Assembly (NCBI RefSeq): GCF_900142415.1
Contig: NZ_FRAU01000001.1
Span: 248,001-312,000, forward strand
Origin: Rhodothermus profundi
GTDB taxonomy: Bacteria > Bacteroidota > Rhodothermia > Rhodothermales > Rhodothermaceae
Direction: 5' to 3'
Length of the DNA: 64,000 bases
Below the pieces are notes generated by a model. The model was not told the origin of the DNA and did no database searches. It saw only the letters and a list, made by a program, of their open reading frames with translations. Numbering within the stretch: position 1 is the stretch's first letter; every line of letters starts with the position of its first letter. Positions 54,059 through 63,490 of the stretch are shown here, piece after piece. Both the position numbers and the translations under genes were made by a program.

Positions 54059-56581
54059 ATGTACGTGCTGTTACTGAGTCTACTGTTAGTCGGTATAGGG
54101 GGAAGGCCTTCGGTTGATACCCTTGTCTCCCCCACCTTGCGTGCTATTCCGCTCAATCACGGACTGCGCCTTGATGGCCGTCTGGCTGAGCCAGTCTGGC
54201 AGCAAGCTCCGGCCGCTACCGCCTTCCGCCAGACCGAACCGGTGGAAGGGGCCGAGCCTACGTTTCCAACAGCCGTGCGCGTTCTTTACGGCCCTGATGC
54301 AATCTACATTGGGGCCATGTTGTACGATCCTGAACCCCACCGCATCCGTCGCCTGCTGAGCCGGCGCGACCAGTTTAACCAGGCCGACTGGTTTGCCGTC
54401 GCAATTGACTCGTACTTTGACCGCAAAACAGCGTACGTGTTTGCCGTCAATGCAGCCGGCGTGCTGGCCGATGGCATTCTGATCAGCACCGGATCCCCCC
54501 GCCGTCGGGGCGAACCCGATCTTTCCTGGGATGCGGTCTGGGAAGCGGCCGTGGCTGTCGTCGACTCCGGATGGTCTGTCGAAATCCGCATCCCTTATGC
54601 AATGCTGCGTTTTCCCCGGGCCGATTCCATGACCTGGGGCATCTTTTTCCGACGCGATATTGCCCGCCTGAGCGAAGTCGATGAATGGCCGTTTATTCCG
54701 CGAGCTGTCCGTAGCGCGGGTACCGTCGCATACTTTGGCCACCTGACAGGACTGCGCGGATTACATCCGGGACGAAATCTTCAGATTACCCCTTACCTGG
54801 TCTCTAACGGCAGCCGTCTGCAGCTCCGAAACGGCCAGATTCAGTCTACGCTTGAAGCCGATGGAGGCGTCGACCTGAAGCTGGGTCTGAGTTCCAATTT
54901 TATTCTGGACCTGACCCTCAATCCTGACTTTGGTCAGGTAGAAGTTGACCCGGCCGTGCTCAATCTGACGGCGTTTGAGACGGTTTTTGAAGAACGGCGC
55001 CCCTTCTTCACCGAGGGCACGCAGATCTTTCGCTTCTCCTATGGCCGGGAAGGACGGCTGTTTTACAGCCGGCGCATCGGTGCCAACGAACCGATTATTG
55101 CTGCCGCCAAGATTTCAGGTCGCAGTGAGGGCGGGCTATCGCTGGGTCTGCTGGGGGCTACCACCGGAGCCGACTTCCAACCGCGCCAGCATTACCTGGT
55201 GGGGCGTCTTCGCCAGGAACTGGGGCCGTATTCAACCATCGGCCTCATGGCGACCGGGCTTTTTCTCTCCCCGCGTGCTTCAGGAGACCTGGCTTATAGT
55301 CTGGCAGGCGGTACGGACTGGGATCTGCGCTTTGGCGGCAATACTTACCGCTTTGGTGGACACCTGAGCCTATCACATCGTCAACAGAAACAACAACCGG
55401 CCCTGACTGGCTGGGCAATGGCGCTGCGCCTGGAACGCCTGCAGGGCGTCTGGACCTACGGGGCCGGCTTCGACGGGTTCGATGACCGCTTTGACGTTAA
55501 TGATGTTGGACAGCTTCGCCGAAACGATCTACAACGGATCTGGGCCCGTCTCGGCCATCAGTTCAACAACTACCGTCCCTTTGGGCCCTTTCAGCGGGCA
55601 GATGCCTTTATGTTCACCTGGCATCAGCGTTCCTATCGGGACCATGTGTACCTGGGCAGCGGTTTTTTCTTGCGTGCTGCTGCGCTGACGCGCGGCTTTG
55701 CCCGCATCGAACTTCGCGCGCGCGGCGATTATCTCTGGGGCGGATATGATCTCTACGAGTCACGCGGCATGGGTCCTATCTACCGCCCGCGCACCCTGAT
55801 GATCGGGGGAAGCTATGAAACCGATACGCGCCGCCGCACCCGCCTGCAACCTTCCCTGGAAGCTGAACTGGACGAAGCAGGCGGCCGCCGGCTGAATACC
55901 GGCCTGGAATTGAGCTGGAACGCACGAGCCTGGCTGGACCTGACCGCTCGGCTATCTTTTGAACAGGAACAGAACCTGTTACGATGGGCCTCTAACGAAA
56001 CCTTCGCGCGGCTGCCTGAAGGGTGGGCCATTGGTACCCGAAGCACCGCTCCCACACGGCTGAGCGCAGAGGACTTTTATCTGCTTGCAGGCAGCGATCC
56101 TCTGGAACAACTGGCCGCCCGCGTTTCGCCATACCCTGGCTTTGAAGATCGTTACTACGTGGCTGTCTTTGGACTCCGGGACACGCGCCGCCTGGAATTC
56201 ACGCTGCGGAGTACACTTACGTTCTCCCCTATGCTTTCCGTGCAGAGCTTTGCCCAGCTTCTGTTAGCACGAGGGCGCTACACCGACCCCGCTCTCCGCC
56301 TGGATAAAGACACCCTGCTGCCCTTCCCGGCTTATCCCAAGCAGCACGAGTTCGTGCTCAACAGCTTTCGAGTCAACGTAGTGCTGCGTTGGGAATACCG
56401 TCCCGGATCGGTGCTCTATCTTGTCTGGACCCAGAATCGAAATACCTATGACCGTCCCGACCCCTTTCAGCCGGACTCGTGGTACCAGCGCCTGACTTTT
56501 CCAGAACAGTTGCGCGACACGTTCCGGCTGTTCCCCAACAATGCCTTTACGGTCAAGCTAACCTACCTGATCTTCTCCTGA
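54059..56581 (+). CDS. DUF5916 outer-membrane protein with CBM9-like N-domain
   Basis: The 840-residue protein begins with a short signal-like helix (VLLLSLLLVGIGG). A carbohydrate-binding family 9-like domain follows (LDGRLAEPVWQQAP, DAIYIGAMLYDPEP, FAVAIDSYFDRKTAYVFAV, GWSVEIRIPYAMLRFP). The rest is a beta-rich DUF5916 region (FILDLTLNPDFGQVEVDPAVLNLTAFETVFEERRPFF is split here by my reading but is the family signature). The tail looks like a beta-barrel ending in KLTYLIFS. It may be an outer-membrane protein of unknown role. It converges on clpS with no gap. Confidence 0.85.
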   Translation: MYVLLLSLLLVGIGGRPSVDTLVSPTLRAIPLNHGLRLDGRLAEPVWQQAPAATAFRQTEPVEGAEPTFPTAVRVLYGPDAIYIGAMLYDPEPHRIRRLLSRRDQFNQADWFAVAIDSYFDRKTAYVFAVNAAGVLADGILISTGSPRRRGEPDLSWDAVWEAAVAVVDSGWSVEIRIPYAMLRFPRADSMTWGIFFRRDIARLSEVDEWPFIPRAVRSAGTVAYFGHLTGLRGLHPGRNLQITPYLVSNGSRLQLRNGQIQSTLEADGGVDLKLGLSSNFILDLTLNPDFGQVEVDPAVLNLTAFETVFEERRPFFTEGTQIFRFSYGREGRLFYSRRIGANEPIIAAAKISGRSEGGLSLGLLGATTGADFQPRQHYLVGRLRQELGPYSTIGLMATGLFLSPRASGDLAYSLAGGTDWDLRFGGNTYRFGGHLSLSHRQQKQQPALTGWAMALRLERLQGVWTYGAGFDGFDDRFDVNDVGQLRRNDLQRIWARLGHQFNNYRPFGPFQRADAFMFTWHQRSYRDHVYLGSGFFLRAAALTRGFARIELRARGDYLWGGYDLYESRGMGPIYRPRTLMIGGSYETDTRRRTRLQPSLEAELDEAGGRRLNTGLELSWNARAWLDLTARLSFEQEQNLLRWASNETFARLPEGWAIGTRSTAPTRLSAEDFYLLAGSDPLEQLAARVSPYPGFEDRYYVAVFGLRDTRRLEFTLRSTLTFSPMLSVQSFAQLLLARGRYTDPALRLDKDTLLPFPAYPKQHEFVLNSFRVNVVLRWEYRPGSVLYLVWTQNRNTYDRPDPFQPDSWYQRLTFPEQLRDTFRLFPNNAFTVKLTYLIFS

Positions 56582-56890
56582 TTACCCCTGAATTTCCGTG
56601 ATGAGCTGGATTTCGCGGAGCACGCCCTGGACGCGAAAGCATGCTTCAAAGGATCCTTCGTAGACAGCCGCCTTGCCTTCGGTATGCACTTTCCAGGTCA
56701 ACGCCTCGGCCTCGGGTAGCGAACAGCCCGTGGCTTTCATGAGCTGAAAGATGACCTCGTCAAAGGTATGAACGTCATCGTTGTAGAGAATAACGCGCCA
56801 GGGCGCATCAAGCCGCGTTTCTTCTTCGACCGTTACCTCAGGAACCGGACTAACCGGCTTTGCTTCGGCCAGTAAGTTCGGCAACCCCAT
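56582..56890 (-). CDS. clpS: ClpS-family ATP-dependent protease adaptor
   Basis: The 102-residue protein has a flexible N-terminus and the ClpS core WRVILYNDDVHTFDEVIFQLMKATG, with the conserved NDD residues that read N-degrons, followed by EALTWKVHTEGKAAVYEGSF. It would hand N-end-rule substrates to ClpAP or ClpCP. The stop directly abuts the convergent DUF5916 stop. It follows purS by 19 bp on the same strand. No clpA is nearby. Confidence 0.92.
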   Translation of the reverse strand: MGLPNLLAEAKPVSPVPEVTVEEETRLDAPWRVILYNDDVHTFDEVIFQLMKATGCSLPEAEALTWKVHTEGKAAVYEGSFEACFRVQGVLREIQLITEIQG

Positions 56891-56909
56891 GGCTTCTCTG
56901 GCAGCAGAT

Positions 56910-57179
56910 TTATCCAGCGGACGCCGGGATCTTCAGAGGCGTGACCGTTATGTCAAAGTCTTCCATGACCGGATTAGCCAGAAGTTTCTCCGCAGCTTCC
57001 TGCGCTACCTGCTCGGCAGCTTCAGCGGAATCGGCTTCAATCCACAGGTCAACCACCTTGCCAATGCGCACCTGGGTCACTGCTTGATAGCCCAGATTTT
57101 GCAGCGCGTGATGCACCGCCTTGCCCTGAGGGTCCAGGATAGAAGGCCGAAGACGGATGGTTACCGTTGCCTTAAACAT
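56910..57179 (-). CDS. purS: phosphoribosylformylglycinamidine synthase subunit PurS
   Basis: The 89-residue protein matches PurS: KATVTIRLRPSILDPQGKAV, HHALQNLGYQAVTQVRIGKV, VDLWIEADSAEAAEQVAQEA and the end LANPVMEDFDITV. PurS bridges PurQ and PurL in purine synthesis. No purQ or purL is in the window; instead the gene overlaps the pssA end by 8 bp and precedes clpS. The lone placement is unusual for a complex subunit but not rare. Confidence 0.93.
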   Translation of the reverse strand: MFKATVTIRLRPSILDPQGKAVHHALQNLGYQAVTQVRIGKVVDLWIEADSAEAAEQVAQEAAEKLLANPVMEDFDITVTPLKIPASAG

Positions 57180-58050
57180 CGCGTTTTTCTGGTTGGGTGT
57201 AGGTTGCTTCAGCTACCTCTTCTACTGGCGCGTTCAAAATGGCCCGCACCAGGTTGTACACGGCCCGACCGATGCCGTGCAGAATATACGCGCTCAGCAC
57301 CAGAAGCAATCCAATCTGTTGCAAAAAGACAATCAGCAACAGCGCCATCCCATAGGCTATGGATTTCCAGGGATGGCGTCGCAGATATGCCAGGCTCGGC
57401 CGTGGAATGGCATCAAACGGAATGTTCGTAACCATTAGCGCCGAAAGCACAAACACCACAGGAATCAATACCGGGAAATCGCCAGGCGTCAGACGTTCCA
57501 GCAGATCCACACCTTCGGCGTTAAGCACCAGCGCTACCAGCGCCGCAGCCTGCGCCGGAATAGGCAATCCCAGAAAGTACTCCCGCTTTTCGCCTTCGAA
57601 CTGGACATTAAAACGTGCCAGGCGCACCGCACCACAGACGGCCGGTAGCGCAGCAATGATCAGCCCGAGGGTACCGTACGCCTGCAGATTGAAGGCGTAG
57701 ACGAGATAGGCAGGTGCTACGCCGAACGATACCACATCGCTCAGCGAGTCGAGTTCGACGCCAAACAGACTCGTGCCGTTTGTCAGGCGGGCCAGCATCC
57801 CATCCAGGATATCGAAAAAGCCTGCCAGCACAATCAGCCAGCAGGCATAGTCAAAGCGGCCCTCATGGATCTGCGTGATGGCCAGAAAACCGCTGAACAG
57901 GTTCATTAACGTAAAAAATGAGGGAACGGCCGCTCGCGGAATGGGCCGCCGCAGCCGCTGGCGACGCTGCGTCCGATAGGCGCGCAGCCGCGCTCGAAAA
58001 CGGCGCTGTTTCTGGCCATGCCGGTCGTATCTCCAGCGTGCCCGCAACAT
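57172..58050 (-). CDS. pssA: CDP-diacylglycerol–serine O-phosphatidyltransferase
   Basis: The 292-residue membrane protein carries the CDP-alcohol phosphatidyltransferase motif in DILDGMLARLTNGTS and VELDSLSDVVSFGVAP, within a set of hydrophobic segments. A basic cytoplasmic N-terminus precedes it. It makes phosphatidylserine, which the neighbouring psd product decarboxylates to phosphatidylethanolamine. I use the ATG at 58050; a TTG at 58065, right after the psd stop, is also possible. It overlaps purS by 8 bp. Confidence 0.93.
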   Translation of the reverse strand: MLRARWRYDRHGQKQRRFRARLRAYRTQRRQRLRRPIPRAAVPSFFTLMNLFSGFLAITQIHEGRFDYACWLIVLAGFFDILDGMLARLTNGTSLFGVELDSLSDVVSFGVAPAYLVYAFNLQAYGTLGLIIAALPAVCGAVRLARFNVQFEGEKREYFLGLPIPAQAAALVALVLNAEGVDLLERLTPGDFPVLIPVVFVLSALMVTNIPFDAIPRPSLAYLRRHPWKSIAYGMALLLIVFLQQIGLLLVLSAYILHGIGRAVYNLVRAILNAPVEEVAEATYTQPEKRDV

Positions 58051-58065
58051 GTCCTGCGCGTTCAA

Positions 58066-58773
58066 TCAGTTATTGTGCAGGCGGCGCCAATCGACCGCCT
58101 CAACTTCTGGCGGTGGCGCTACCAACCGTCCCAGTATCGTCTCACCAGCCCGTACCCGGTCTCCTACCTTTACCTCAAAGGTTACGTGCGGCGGCACCAG
58201 CACGTCCATCCGAGATCCAAACTTGACTATCCCAAATCGCTGTCCCGCCTGCACGGTGTCTCCTTCCTGCAGGTGAAACACGATGCGACGGGCCAGTACC
58301 CCTGCAATCTGCTTAAACAGAATACGAGCGCCACTGGGATGGCGCAGTCCAATTTCTGAGCGCTCATTCTGCTCGCTGGCCTTTGGATGCCAGGCGACCA
58401 GATAATCTCCTGGAATGTAGCGTACCAGTTCAATGACCCCCTTGGCCGGCACGCGGTTGACATGCACGTCCAGGGGAGAAAGAAAAATGGACAGGCGCCG
58501 AGCCGGTCCTTTCAGGTACACCGGCTCATAGTCTACCGTTGCGATTTCGACCACCTTTCCGTCGGCCGGCGCCAACAATAGCGTATCGGCCCCCTCCGGG
58601 GGCCGGCGGTCTGGATCCCGGAAAAAAAACAGGACAAACCCCAGAAGCAGTGCGGCCAGCAGCAAAACCACCAGGCGCCAGACGCCGGGCAGCCAGTAAT
58701 ACGCCCCGGCTGCCAGCAGAACAGCCGCCAGCGCCGTCCAGCCAATGATTGGATATCCTTCAGGTGCCAGCAT
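58066..58773 (-). CDS. psd: phosphatidylserine decarboxylase, archaeal/type A
   Basis: The 235-residue protein has two N-terminal membrane segments, then the decarboxylase core: LLLAPADGKVVEIATVD, LSIFLSPLDVHVNRVPAKGV, and the self-cleavage site in KFGSRMDVLV, where the serine becomes the pyruvoyl group. The short length and FGSRMD motif fit the type A form. It is followed immediately by pssA, so the two steps of phosphatidylethanolamine synthesis are co-transcribed. Confidence 0.95.
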   Translation of the reverse strand: MLAPEGYPIIGWTALAAVLLAAGAYYWLPGVWRLVVLLLAALLLGFVLFFFRDPDRRPPEGADTLLLAPADGKVVEIATVDYEPVYLKGPARRLSIFLSPLDVHVNRVPAKGVIELVRYIPGDYLVAWHPKASEQNERSEIGLRHPSGARILFKQIAGVLARRIVFHLQEGDTVQAGQRFGIVKFGSRMDVLVPPHVTFEVKVGDRVRAGETILGRLVAPPPEVEAVDWRRLHNN

Positions 58774-58857
58774 GATCTCTTCGCCTGTTGCCGAAACTCC
58801 CGGTCTGCGCCCGCGTTCGCTCCGTCACCACCGGGGATCAGGGTTGCCTAAACGTCG

Positions 58858-60183
58858 ATGCCACGCGTTTCGTTCTACACGCTTGGCTGCAAACTGAACT
58901 TTGCAGAGACCAGCACGCTGGAGCGTGACTTTCAGGCCCACAATTACGAAGTGGTGCCTTTTGGAGAGCCCGCCGACGTGACCGTCATCAACACCTGTAC
59001 GGTCACGGCCGAGGCGGAACGCCAATGCCGCCAGATCATTCGCCGGGCTATCCGCCAGAACCCCCACGCCTTCATTATTGTTACCGGCTGCTACGCGCAG
59101 CTTCGTCCTGACGAGATTGCACGCATTGAAGGCGTGGACGTCGTGCTGGGTGCCCGTGAAAAATTTCACCTCTTTGAACTGATTGAGCATTTTCAGAAAA
59201 AAGAACAAACCCAGGTAGCCGTTTCGTGCATTGATGACCTGCAGGAATTTGGACCGGCCTTCTCTTCCACCGAACGCACACGGGCCTTCCTGAAAATCCA
59301 GGATGGATGCGACTACGTCTGCTCGTTCTGCACCATTCCCCGGGCCCGCGGCCGCAGCCGCTCCCAACCCATTGAGGCCACCGTTGCGCAGGCGCGCCAA
59401 CTGGCGGAAATGGGCTTTAAGGAAATTGTGCTCACCGGCGTTAACATTGGTCTTTATGGCCAGGAGTTCGGATGCACGCTGCTTGATCTGCTCCGAGAGC
59501 TCGACCGAGTCGATGGAATCGAACGTTATCGCATCTCTTCGATTGAACCGAACCTGCTCACCGACGAAATCATTGCGTTTGTAGCTTCATCCCGAGCTTT
59601 CATGCCCCACTTCCACATGCCCCTGCAAAGCGGTGACAATTTTGTGCTCGGCAAGATGCGACGACGCTACCGGCGGGAGCTGTACGCCGAACGCGTCGCG
59701 CGCATCCGCGAGCTGCTGCCCGACGCCGCAATCGGCGTAGACGTGATTGTAGGTTTTCCGGCGGAAACGCCTGAACGTTTCGAGAATACCTACCGTTTCC
59801 TGAACGAGCTGCCCGTTTCCTATCTGCATGTGTTCACCTACTCGGAGCGCCCGGGCACCGCGGCTGTCGAACAACTTGACCGCATGGGAGGAGCCCCTGT
59901 CCCCAAATCGGAGCGTTCCCGCCGGAATCGCATGCTCCAGGTACTTTCCCATAAAAAACGCCACGCCTTCTACCGGGCGCATCAGGGCCAGGTGCGTCCT
60001 GTGCTGTGGGAAAGCACAGAAAAGAAGGGGTACATGTACGGCTATACAGATAATTATATTCGCCTGCAGCGCCCCTTTGATCCGGAGCGTGCGGGACAAA
60101 TCGAACGCGTTCGCCTGGGCGATTTTGCGCCTGATGGAACGCTCGTCGCTGAAGACCCGTCCTTTATTCCCCTTACCGCGTAA
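58858..60183 (+). CDS. mtaB: tRNA t6A37 methylthiotransferase (MtaB-type)
   Basis: The 441-residue radical SAM enzyme adds a methylthio group to t6A37 of tRNA. The N-terminal UPF0004 domain shows cluster-binding Cys11 (TLGCKLN), Cys47 (INTCTVTAEA) and Cys78 (VTGCYAQ). The radical SAM motif CDYVCSFC gives Cys151, Cys155 and Cys158. A C-terminal TRAM-like part follows (GQVRPVLWESTEKKGYMYGY). The C-K-L-N start is typical of MtaB rather than MiaB. It is divergent from psd. Confidence 0.95.
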   Translation: MPRVSFYTLGCKLNFAETSTLERDFQAHNYEVVPFGEPADVTVINTCTVTAEAERQCRQIIRRAIRQNPHAFIIVTGCYAQLRPDEIARIEGVDVVLGAREKFHLFELIEHFQKKEQTQVAVSCIDDLQEFGPAFSSTERTRAFLKIQDGCDYVCSFCTIPRARGRSRSQPIEATVAQARQLAEMGFKEIVLTGVNIGLYGQEFGCTLLDLLRELDRVDGIERYRISSIEPNLLTDEIIAFVASSRAFMPHFHMPLQSGDNFVLGKMRRRYRRELYAERVARIRELLPDAAIGVDVIVGFPAETPERFENTYRFLNELPVSYLHVFTYSERPGTAAVEQLDRMGGAPVPKSERSRRNRMLQVLSHKKRHAFYRAHQGQVRPVLWESTEKKGYMYGYTDNYIRLQRPFDPERAGQIERVRLGDFAPDGTLVAEDPSFIPLTA

Positions 60184-60470
60184 CACGGCACGCCATCAAT
60201 CCGAGCCCGCAGAGAAGCCTACTCGCGGCGCCAGAGGCGTTGGTGGCTGCTGGTATGCTCCCCACTGCCATCCTGTCAAGCTTTCCCACAAGGCCTCGGA
60301 TGTCCCGAGGCGCAGCAACTCGGATTGAAATACCCCCTTGCGCCTACCCGATCATACAAGCAGAGCCGTCTTGTCAGCCTGAGCGGCACGTTTTTTCTGA
60401 CTTTGTTCAACACCCGCACCATCCCCTACTGGCACAGCCCCTTGCCTTAGCCCTCTCTCCGCACCTCTGC
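60184..60470. other. intergenic stretch with a small hairpin
   Basis: This gap lies between mtaB and the carB terminator. It holds a perfect 7-bp hairpin (GCCTCGG at 60293–60299 with CCGAGGC at 60305–60311) that is not followed by a T-run, so it may be a weak terminator for mtaB. No gene is recognised. Confidence 0.45.
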
Positions 60471-60502
60471 AAAAGTGCCTGACCGAGATTGCCCCAGGCA
60501 CT
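60471..60502 (-). terminator. rho-independent terminator after carB
   Basis: On the minus strand AGTGCCTG and CAGGCACT (60502–60495 and 60481–60474) form a perfect 8-bp stem around a 13-base loop, followed by TTTTGC. It is about 110 bp past the carB stop. Confidence 0.75.
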
Positions 60503-60613
60503 TACTGTCGCAGAGCCCTTCTCCGACGCGTCGGCCATGAGGCAAAGCAACCTGCCTCCGGCTCTGCGTGGATCACGGGCTTTGCACCAGGCATCCAGCA
60601 AAATACGGGTCCG

Positions 60614-63454
60614 TTATCGACTCAGGTAGAGATTGCGGATCGCGTAGGGGCGCCGAAAATGTTCGTCGGTGAGCGTGTCCACAAAGGCAATAGCTTCGCC
60701 CGTGGACTTCATCTCCGGCCCCAACTCTTTGGGGACTTCCGGGAATTTGTCCCAGGAAAAGACTGGCTCCTTGATCGCATAGCCCTTGAGCTTCGATTCG
60801 AGCAGGCCGGCTTCACGGAATTCCCGGAGCTTACGTCCCAGCATCAGCTGGGTGCCGATTTTGGCCACCGGTACTCCCGTAGCCTTGGCCACGAAGGGCA
60901 TCGTGCGCGAGGCGCGCGGATTGGCCTCAATTACATAGACCACGTTATCCTTGACTACCATCTGCACATTGATCAGGCCGATCACCTTAAGGCGCCGCGC
61001 AATGTCCTCGGTGTAGCGCCGGATGGTACTCAGCACCTCTTCCGACAGCGAGAAAGGCGGCAGGACGGCCGTCGAATCGCCTGAGTGGACGCCTGCTGGT
61101 TCAATGTGCTGCATAATTCCAGCAATCCACACGTCCTCTCCATCGCAGGCAGCATCGACGTCCACCTCGATCCCATTTTCCAGAAAGAGATCCAGCAGGA
61201 TTTCGTTGTCGGGCAGGAGCTTCAGAATATTGCGGACGTAGCGTTCGACCTCCTCCTTGTTGATGGCAATCCGCATGCCCTGCCCGCCCAGCACGTAGCT
61301 GGGCCGAATCAGAATCGGATAGCCAATGCGTTCGGCCACTTCGACGGCCTCGGCTACCGTGCGCGCTGCGCCGTAGGGTGGGAAAGGAATTTCCAGTTCG
61401 CGCAGCAGGGCTGAGAACTTGCTCCGTTCTTCGGCCAGGTCCATCATCGGAAATGAAGTGCCCAGGATCGGAATGCCCTGTTCATGTAGGTGGCGGGCCA
61501 GCTTGAGCGCAGTCTGTCCTCCCAGTTGCACAATGACCCCCTTGAGCTGACCGCGTTGATTTTCATGCTCGATGATGTCGCGGACCCGTTCCCAGAAGAC
61601 CGGCTCGAAGTAGAGCTTATCGGCCACGTCGAAGTCAGTCGACACCGTCTCCGGGTTACAGTTAATCATGATGGCCTCATATCCCATTTCTTTGGCGGCC
61701 ATCACGCCGTGGACGCAGCAATAATCGAACTCAATGCCCTGGCCGATGCGGTTGGGACCAGCTCCCAGAATGATTACTTTCTCCCGGTCGGTTACTTCGC
61801 TTTCATTTTCCGACTCATACGTGCTGTAGTAATAGGGAGTCTGGGCCGGGAACTCGGCCGCGCAGGTATCAACGAGCTGAAATGTGGGGGTGATGCCCAG
61901 CGCCTTGCGCCGCGCGCGCACGTCTTCTTCGGTTACGGGGCCTTGCAGCAGGTAAGCAATCTGCACGTCCGAAAAGCCGTACTGTTTGACCAGCCGCAGC
62001 AACGGAGCGTCGAGCTGATCAAGCGTCCGGCGCTCAAGCTCGCGTTCCAGCTTAACGATATCCTCGATCTGATACAGGAACCACGGATCGATGTAGGTGA
62101 TGTCGTGGATTTCTTCGACCGAGGCGCCCAGCCGAAACGCATTGCGAATCTGGAGCGTGCGGTCCCAGTAGGGCTTTTTGAGGCGGGCCCGAACTTCTTC
62201 GCGCGTAGGATCCTCGCGGTCGGCTCCCAGACCGGCATAGCCGTTTTCCAGGCTCTGCCAGGCTTTCTGGAGCGCTTCAGGGAACGTGCGTCCAATTGCC
62301 ATAACTTCGCCGACCGCCTTCATCTGGGTGGTCAGCTCCTCATCGACACCTTCGAACTTCTCAAAATTCCAGCGCGGAATCTTGACCACCACGTAATCAA
62401 TTGAGGGCTCAAAGCAGGCGCTTGTGGTGCCGGTTACATCATTGGGCAACTCATCCAGCGTGTAGCCTACCGCCAGCCGGGCAGCCACTTTGGCAATCGG
62501 ATAGCCGGTAGCCTTTGAGGCCAGGGCTGATGAACGCGACATGCGCGGATTAATCTCGACGGCGATCATGCGGCCAGTATGCGGCTCAACGGCAAACTGC
62601 ACGTTGCAGCCGCCTGCAAACTTGCCAATGGAGCGCATCATTTTGATCGCCGCATCCCGCATGCGCTGGTACTGCTTATCGGTGAGCGTCTGCGCCGGGG
62701 CGACGGTGACCGAGTCGCCCGTATGGATACCCATTGGATCGAAGTTCTCAATGGGACAGACAATGATCACATTGTCATTGGCATCGCGCAGCAGCTCCAG
62801 TTCATATTCCTTCCAGCCGTAAACGCTCTCTTCAATGAGCACCTGATGCACCGGCGAGAGCTCCAGCCCGCGCGTTACCTTACGGTCGAACTCCTCCATG
62901 GACCAGACGATACCGCCGCCGGTCCCCCCCAGCGTAAACGACGGCCGGATCACCACGGGTAAGCCGCCCAGCTCCTGCAGGATCTCTTTGGCTTCAAGCA
63001 AGCTGCGCGCTGTGCGGCTCCGCGCCTGGTCAATTCCGATCTGCTCCATCAGGTCGCGGAATCGCTGGCGATCCTCGGTGATCTGAATGGCTTCAATGTC
63101 CACGCCAATGATCTCTACGCCCATAGCGTCCCAGAAGCCCTCCTCATGGAGCTGCGCAGCCAGGTTCAAGGCTGTCTGCCCTCCCATGGTAGGCAGCACC
63201 GCGTCGGGACGCTCTTTTTCGACAATGCGCCGAATGGATTCAGGCGTGAGTTCTTGCAAGTAGACCCGATCGGCTGTGATCGGGTCGGTCATGATCGTTG
63301 CCGGGTTCGAGTTGACCAGAATGACTTCATATCCCTCTTTCCGCAACGCCCGGGCTGCCTGACTTCCGGAGTAGTCGAACTCACACGCCTGCCCGATCAC
63401 AATCGGGCCCGATCCGATCAGCAAGATCCGCTGAATGTCGGTCCGCTTTGGCAT
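60614..63454 (-). CDS. carB: carbamoyl-phosphate synthase large chain, lacking the C-terminal regulatory domain
   Basis: The 946-residue protein contains both ATP-grasp halves: the first with RILLIGSGPIVIGQACEFDY, FTLGGTGGGIV and AVEINPRMSRSSALASKATG; the second with VIILGAGPNRIGQGIEFDY, YVLGGQGMRIA and VIEANPRASRTMPFVAKATG. It makes carbamoyl phosphate with the glutamine-cleaving CarA. The usual CarB is about 1,070 residues; this one stops at KSTGEAIAFVDTLTDEHF… IRNLYLSR, just where the allosteric MGS-like domain would begin. I see no such domain in any frame after the stop. It follows carA by 36 bp. Confidence 0.96.
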   Translation of the reverse strand: MPKRTDIQRILLIGSGPIVIGQACEFDYSGSQAARALRKEGYEVILVNSNPATIMTDPITADRVYLQELTPESIRRIVEKERPDAVLPTMGGQTALNLAAQLHEEGFWDAMGVEIIGVDIEAIQITEDRQRFRDLMEQIGIDQARSRTARSLLEAKEILQELGGLPVVIRPSFTLGGTGGGIVWSMEEFDRKVTRGLELSPVHQVLIEESVYGWKEYELELLRDANDNVIIVCPIENFDPMGIHTGDSVTVAPAQTLTDKQYQRMRDAAIKMMRSIGKFAGGCNVQFAVEPHTGRMIAVEINPRMSRSSALASKATGYPIAKVAARLAVGYTLDELPNDVTGTTSACFEPSIDYVVVKIPRWNFEKFEGVDEELTTQMKAVGEVMAIGRTFPEALQKAWQSLENGYAGLGADREDPTREEVRARLKKPYWDRTLQIRNAFRLGASVEEIHDITYIDPWFLYQIEDIVKLERELERRTLDQLDAPLLRLVKQYGFSDVQIAYLLQGPVTEEDVRARRKALGITPTFQLVDTCAAEFPAQTPYYYSTYESENESEVTDREKVIILGAGPNRIGQGIEFDYCCVHGVMAAKEMGYEAIMINCNPETVSTDFDVADKLYFEPVFWERVRDIIEHENQRGQLKGVIVQLGGQTALKLARHLHEQGIPILGTSFPMMDLAEERSKFSALLRELEIPFPPYGAARTVAEAVEVAERIGYPILIRPSYVLGGQGMRIAINKEEVERYVRNILKLLPDNEILLDLFLENGIEVDVDAACDGEDVWIAGIMQHIEPAGVHSGDSTAVLPPFSLSEEVLSTIRRYTEDIARRLKVIGLINVQMVVKDNVVYVIEANPRASRTMPFVAKATGVPVAKIGTQLMLGRKLREFREAGLLESKLKGYAIKEPVFSWDKFPEVPKELGPEMKSTGEAIAFVDTLTDEHFRRPYAIRNLYLSR

Positions 63455-63490
63455 GGTAGGTTGCAGCGGTTAGGTTCCATTTCGTGAGGG

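Noticed and set aside
60503-60613. Frameshifted remainder of CarB after the stop codon
   Set aside because: None of the three minus-strand frames resembles an MGS-like domain, and a terminator lies 110 bp downstream, so a recent frameshift is unlikely.
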